7,096 bases of DNA from an uncultured bacterium (GTDB lineage: Bacteria; Actinomycetota; Coriobacteriia; Coriobacteriales; Atopobiaceae). Every line of letters starts with the position of its first letter. Positions within the stretch are counted from its first letter, which is position 1. This document shows positions 5,437-7,096 of the stretch, piece after piece. Location of the stretch: assembly GCA_905215465.1 (NCBI GenBank), contig CAJMPT010000063.1, forward strand, positions 1-7,096, given 5' to 3'. A program made the position numbers and the translations under genes. The notes beneath the pieces were generated by a model, which saw nothing but the letters and a program-made list of their open reading frames with translations, was not told the origin of the DNA and did no database searches.

Positions 5437-6360
5437 TTAGAGCAGGCCGTTGTCGGCGAGGACCTTGCGGATGGCCTCGACGTTCTCGCCGGTCATGGCC
5501 TTGACGGGACGGGGCATGGTGGGGCTGTCAAAGACGCCCATGAGGTTGAGGGCGGTCTTGAAGGCGCCCACGCCACCGGCGTAGCCCTGGACGCCAGAGG
5601 TGACGTCCCAGATGTGGGAGATCTCGTTCAGGCGGTCCTGCTCGGCCTTGACGGTGGCCCAGTCACCAGCCTGGGCGGCCTTCCACATGCGGACGTAGCC
5701 CTCGGGCTCGACGTTGGCCAGGCCCGGGACGGAGCCGTCGGCACCGCCGAGGTAGGCGCCGTCGACGACGACCTCGTGGCCAGTGAGCAGGGTCAGCGGG
5801 TGACCGAGCTTCTCGTTCTCCTGGACCAGGTAGCGGAAGGAGATGTCGTCGCCGGAGGAGTCCTTGACGCCGGCGAGCACGCCCTCAGCGCCGAGCTTGG
5901 CCAGAAGCTTCCAGGGGAGCTTGGTGTGGACGCAGACGGGGATGTCGTAGGCAAAGATCGGCAGGTCGAGCTCCTCGTGCAGGATGCGGAAGTGCTCCTC
6001 GACCTCGGCCATGCCCTGCAGGGCGTAGAACGGGCAGGTGGCAACGAGGGCATCGGCGCCGAGCTCCTGGGCCTGCTTGCCCTGCTCGATCATGCGCTCG
6101 GTCTCGGTGTCGATGATGCCGACGAGGACGGGCACGCGGTGGTTCACGATGCGCACGGCCTCGGAGATGATCTGGCGGCGGCGCTCGTCGGTGGAGAAGA
6201 CGACCTCGCCGGAGGAGCCGAGGAAGAACAGGCCGTCGACACCCGCGTCGACGAGGCGGTTGATCAGGCGCTCGAAGGAGGGAACGTCCAGCTCGTGGTC
6301 GGGCGTGTCGGGAACGACGACGGGAGGAACGACGCCGCGAATCTGGAACTTGTCAGCCAT
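5437..6360 (-). CDS. nanA: N-acetylneuraminate lyase (DHDPS/NAL family aldolase)
   Basis: This 307-residue protein has the usual NAL/DHDPS length and forms a cytosolic TIM barrel. Family class I aldolases form a Schiff base between an active-site lysine and pyruvate. In the sialic acid role they split N-acetylneuraminate to pyruvate and ManNAc. Seen features are GSSGE (48-52, the carboxylate-binding GxxGE loop), the catalytic tyrosine in FAYDIP (Y138) and the Schiff-base lysine in AGVKDSSGD (K166). The tyrosine block is usually YNIP or YNVP; here it is YDIP. The ATG at 6360 is preceded by AAAGG at a slightly long spacing of nine bases. The sequence alone would also fit other 2-keto-acid aldolases of the superfamily. 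Flanking nanK, nanE and an esterase-like gene make sialate the most likely substrate. It lies 92 bases after the esterase-like gene, with a hairpin in the spacer. Confidence 0.86.
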   Translation of the reverse strand: MADKFQIRGVVPPVVVPDTPDHELDVPSFERLINRLVDAGVDGLFFLGSSGEVVFSTDERRRQIISEAVRIVNHRVPVLVGIIDTETERMIEQGKQAQELGADALVATCPFYALQGMAEVEEHFRILHEELDLPIFAYDIPVCVHTKLPWKLLAKLGAEGVLAGVKDSSGDDISFRYLVQENEKLGHPLTLLTGHEVVVDGAYLGGADGSVPGLANVEPEGYVRMWKAAQAGDWATVKAEQDRLNEISHIWDVTSGVQGYAGGVGAFKTALNLMGVFDSPTMPRPVKAMTGENVEAIRKVLADNGLL

Positions 6361-6382
6361 GGGAGAAAACCTTTCTGTCTGT

Positions 6383-6403
6383 GGCGGGGGCTTCTCCCCC
6401 GCC
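6383..6403 (-). other. Hairpin in the esterase-nanA spacer
   Basis: GGCGGGGG (6383-6390) and CCCCCGCC (6396-6403) form a perfect 8-bp all-GC stem with a 5-base loop. It ends about 13 bases upstream of the nanA ribosome binding site. No T run follows, so it is more likely an RNA-processing or stability element than a terminator. A CTAGACCCTAG near-palindrome lies further upstream at 6429-6439. Confidence 0.5.
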
Positions 6404-6452
6404 CTTGCCCTTGCGGGCCCCAGTGATACTAGACCCTAGAAGCCGACGGGCG

Positions 6453-7096
6453 TCACCGCTCGCCGAAATGCATGAAAGCCAGGAGCCGGTCCTCGAAGTC
6501 GTTGATGCGCTCGTGGACAAACTTGGGGTATGTGACCAGCTCCTTCTTGGTGCAGGCCGTGCGGTTGAACACGGCGTAGCAGCCCAGGGACGGCTGCTGG
6601 GCGTCCATGAGGCCGCAGCCCAACAGAAGCTCCGTGTCCTCGTGAAGCAGCGTGGCCAGGCTTGCCGCGTCCACGTATCCAAGCGCCGAGAAGAACTCGT
6701 CCAGCCGCTCGGCCGCCGGGTCCTCCTCGCGGAAGTGGCGCGTGACGCCGGAAAAGGCCAGCGAAGAGGCGCCCGCCTCCCAGGACCCGCGGAAGTCCGC
6801 GGGCGTGAGGTTGAAGGCCGCGCACTTGACCACACCGGGCACCAGCGCCGCGCATGCCATGGAAAGAAGGCCGCCCAGGCCCTCGCCCCAGGTCATGACG
6901 CGGCTGGCGTCAACGCCCTCGAGCGTGCGCGCAATGCCAGCCACGGCAACGGCGTCGTCGATGAGCTGGGCGAGCACGAGCGCGTCCGGCCCATCCTGCC
7001 AGCCAGCCGTGACGTCCTTGGCCCACGGGCGGCACTCCAGGTGGCAGACGGCATAGTCGGGCGCCAGGTAGCGCGTGAGGTGGTGCCAGCCACGCA
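6453..7096 (-). CDS. CE7/acetyl-xylan-esterase-like alpha/beta hydrolase, C-terminal 213 residues, catalytic serine apparently lost
   Basis: The gene enters from the right edge, so the start and roughly the first 100 residues are missing; the frame is open from 7094. The fragment begins RGWHHLTRYLAPDYAVCHLEC, the layout of AXE1/CE7 esterases (cephalosporin-C deacetylase type), which remove acetyl groups from sugars. In a nan operon this would suit de-O-acetylation of sialic acid before NanA. The distal family blocks are clear: CGLMDAQQPS with the expected triad aspartate (fragment residue D164), and YPKFVHE with the triad histidine (H194). The nucleophile elbow, usually GGSQGG, reads GEGLGG (fragment 70-75, bases 6870-6887), placing glycine where serine should be. 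The usual RGQ motif reads RPW (22-24). It may be a non-catalytic paralogue, use another residue, or act in substrate binding. Position directly upstream of nanA makes it part of the operon. The family call is good; the activity is doubtful. Confidence 0.78.
   Translation of the reverse strand, partial: RGWHHLTRYLAPDYAVCHLECRPWAKDVTAGWQDGPDALVLAQLIDDAVAVAGIARTLEGVDASRVMTWGEGLGGLLSMACAALVPGVVKCAAFNLTPADFRGSWEAGASSLAFSGVTRHFREEDPAAERLDEFFSALGYVDAASLATLLHEDTELLLGCGLMDAQQPSLGCYAVFNRTACTKKELVTYPKFVHERINDFEDRLLAFMHFGER

Noticed and set aside
3582..5504. A 640-codon open frame on the plus strand lying opposite nanE and nanK
   Set aside because: It is antisense to two clear, motif-bearing genes. The product is a low-complexity Gly/Ala/Val/Asp/His-rich chain with no domain. 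Long antisense frames arise naturally when the sense genes use G/C in third positions.
5386..6426. A 346-codon plus-strand open frame opposite nanA
   Set aside because: Same cause: antisense shadow of a strongly GC-biased gene, composition dominated by Gly, Ala, Val, Asp and Leu, no recognisable motif or ribosome binding site.
6410..6452. Possible nanA promoter (TAGTAT near the CTAGACCCTAG sequence)
   Set aside because: No -35 hexamer at a normal distance, and the upstream gene is only 92 bases away in the same direction, so an operon is simpler.

Overview
The base composition is high in GC, with strongly G/C-biased third codon positions and compact operons. The window also carries an orphan protein of a type that, from memory, is common in Coriobacteriia. 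Together these suggest an actinobacterium of the class Coriobacteriia (Olsenella/Atopobium/Collinsella-like). The protein families fix the genus only loosely, and this placement is an inference.

Layout: (1) Positions 1-1933, minus strand, are a fructose-uptake operon read right to left. It runs fruR (DeoR-type regulator), then fruK (1-phosphofructokinase), then the first 23 codons of a fructose PTS protein starting with its EIIA domain. The fruR-fruK gap holds three related 13-bp sequences that bracket or flank a candidate promoter and look like operators. (2) Positions 1934-2219 are a divergent intergenic region with a perfect 14-bp GC-rich inverted repeat. (3) Positions 2220-3317, plus strand, encode a 365-residue orphan protein with a C-terminal motif set resembling the DUF559/Vsr-type PD-(D/E)XK nuclease fold. 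(4) Positions 3304-3444 are a dense cluster of short palindromic repeats that begins inside the last codons of the orphan gene. (5) Positions 3478-7096, minus strand, are a sialic acid catabolic operon read right to left. It runs a CE7/acetyl-xylan-esterase-like alpha/beta hydrolase (C-terminal part only), nanA (N-acetylneuraminate lyase family), nanK (ROK-family ManNAc kinase) and nanE (ManNAc-6-phosphate 2-epimerase), and ends at a probable terminator.

How the genes work together: the fru genes import fructose as fructose 1-phosphate and convert it to fructose 1,6-bisphosphate under FruR control. In the nan genes, NanA splits sialic acid into pyruvate and ManNAc, NanK phosphorylates ManNAc and NanE epimerises it to GlcNAc-6-phosphate. 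NagA, NagB, a sialidase and a sialic acid transporter are not in the window. The esterase-like gene sits where an O-acetyl-sialate esterase would be expected, but the usual catalytic serine position reads as glycine.

The items most worth a second look are the serine-less CE7-like protein, the nuclease-fold orphan joined to a palindrome cluster that supplies its stop codon, the repeated operator-like sequences in front of fruK, and the strong hairpins at every gene junction of the nan operon. I see no tRNA, rRNA, CRISPR array, insertion sequence or attachment site.
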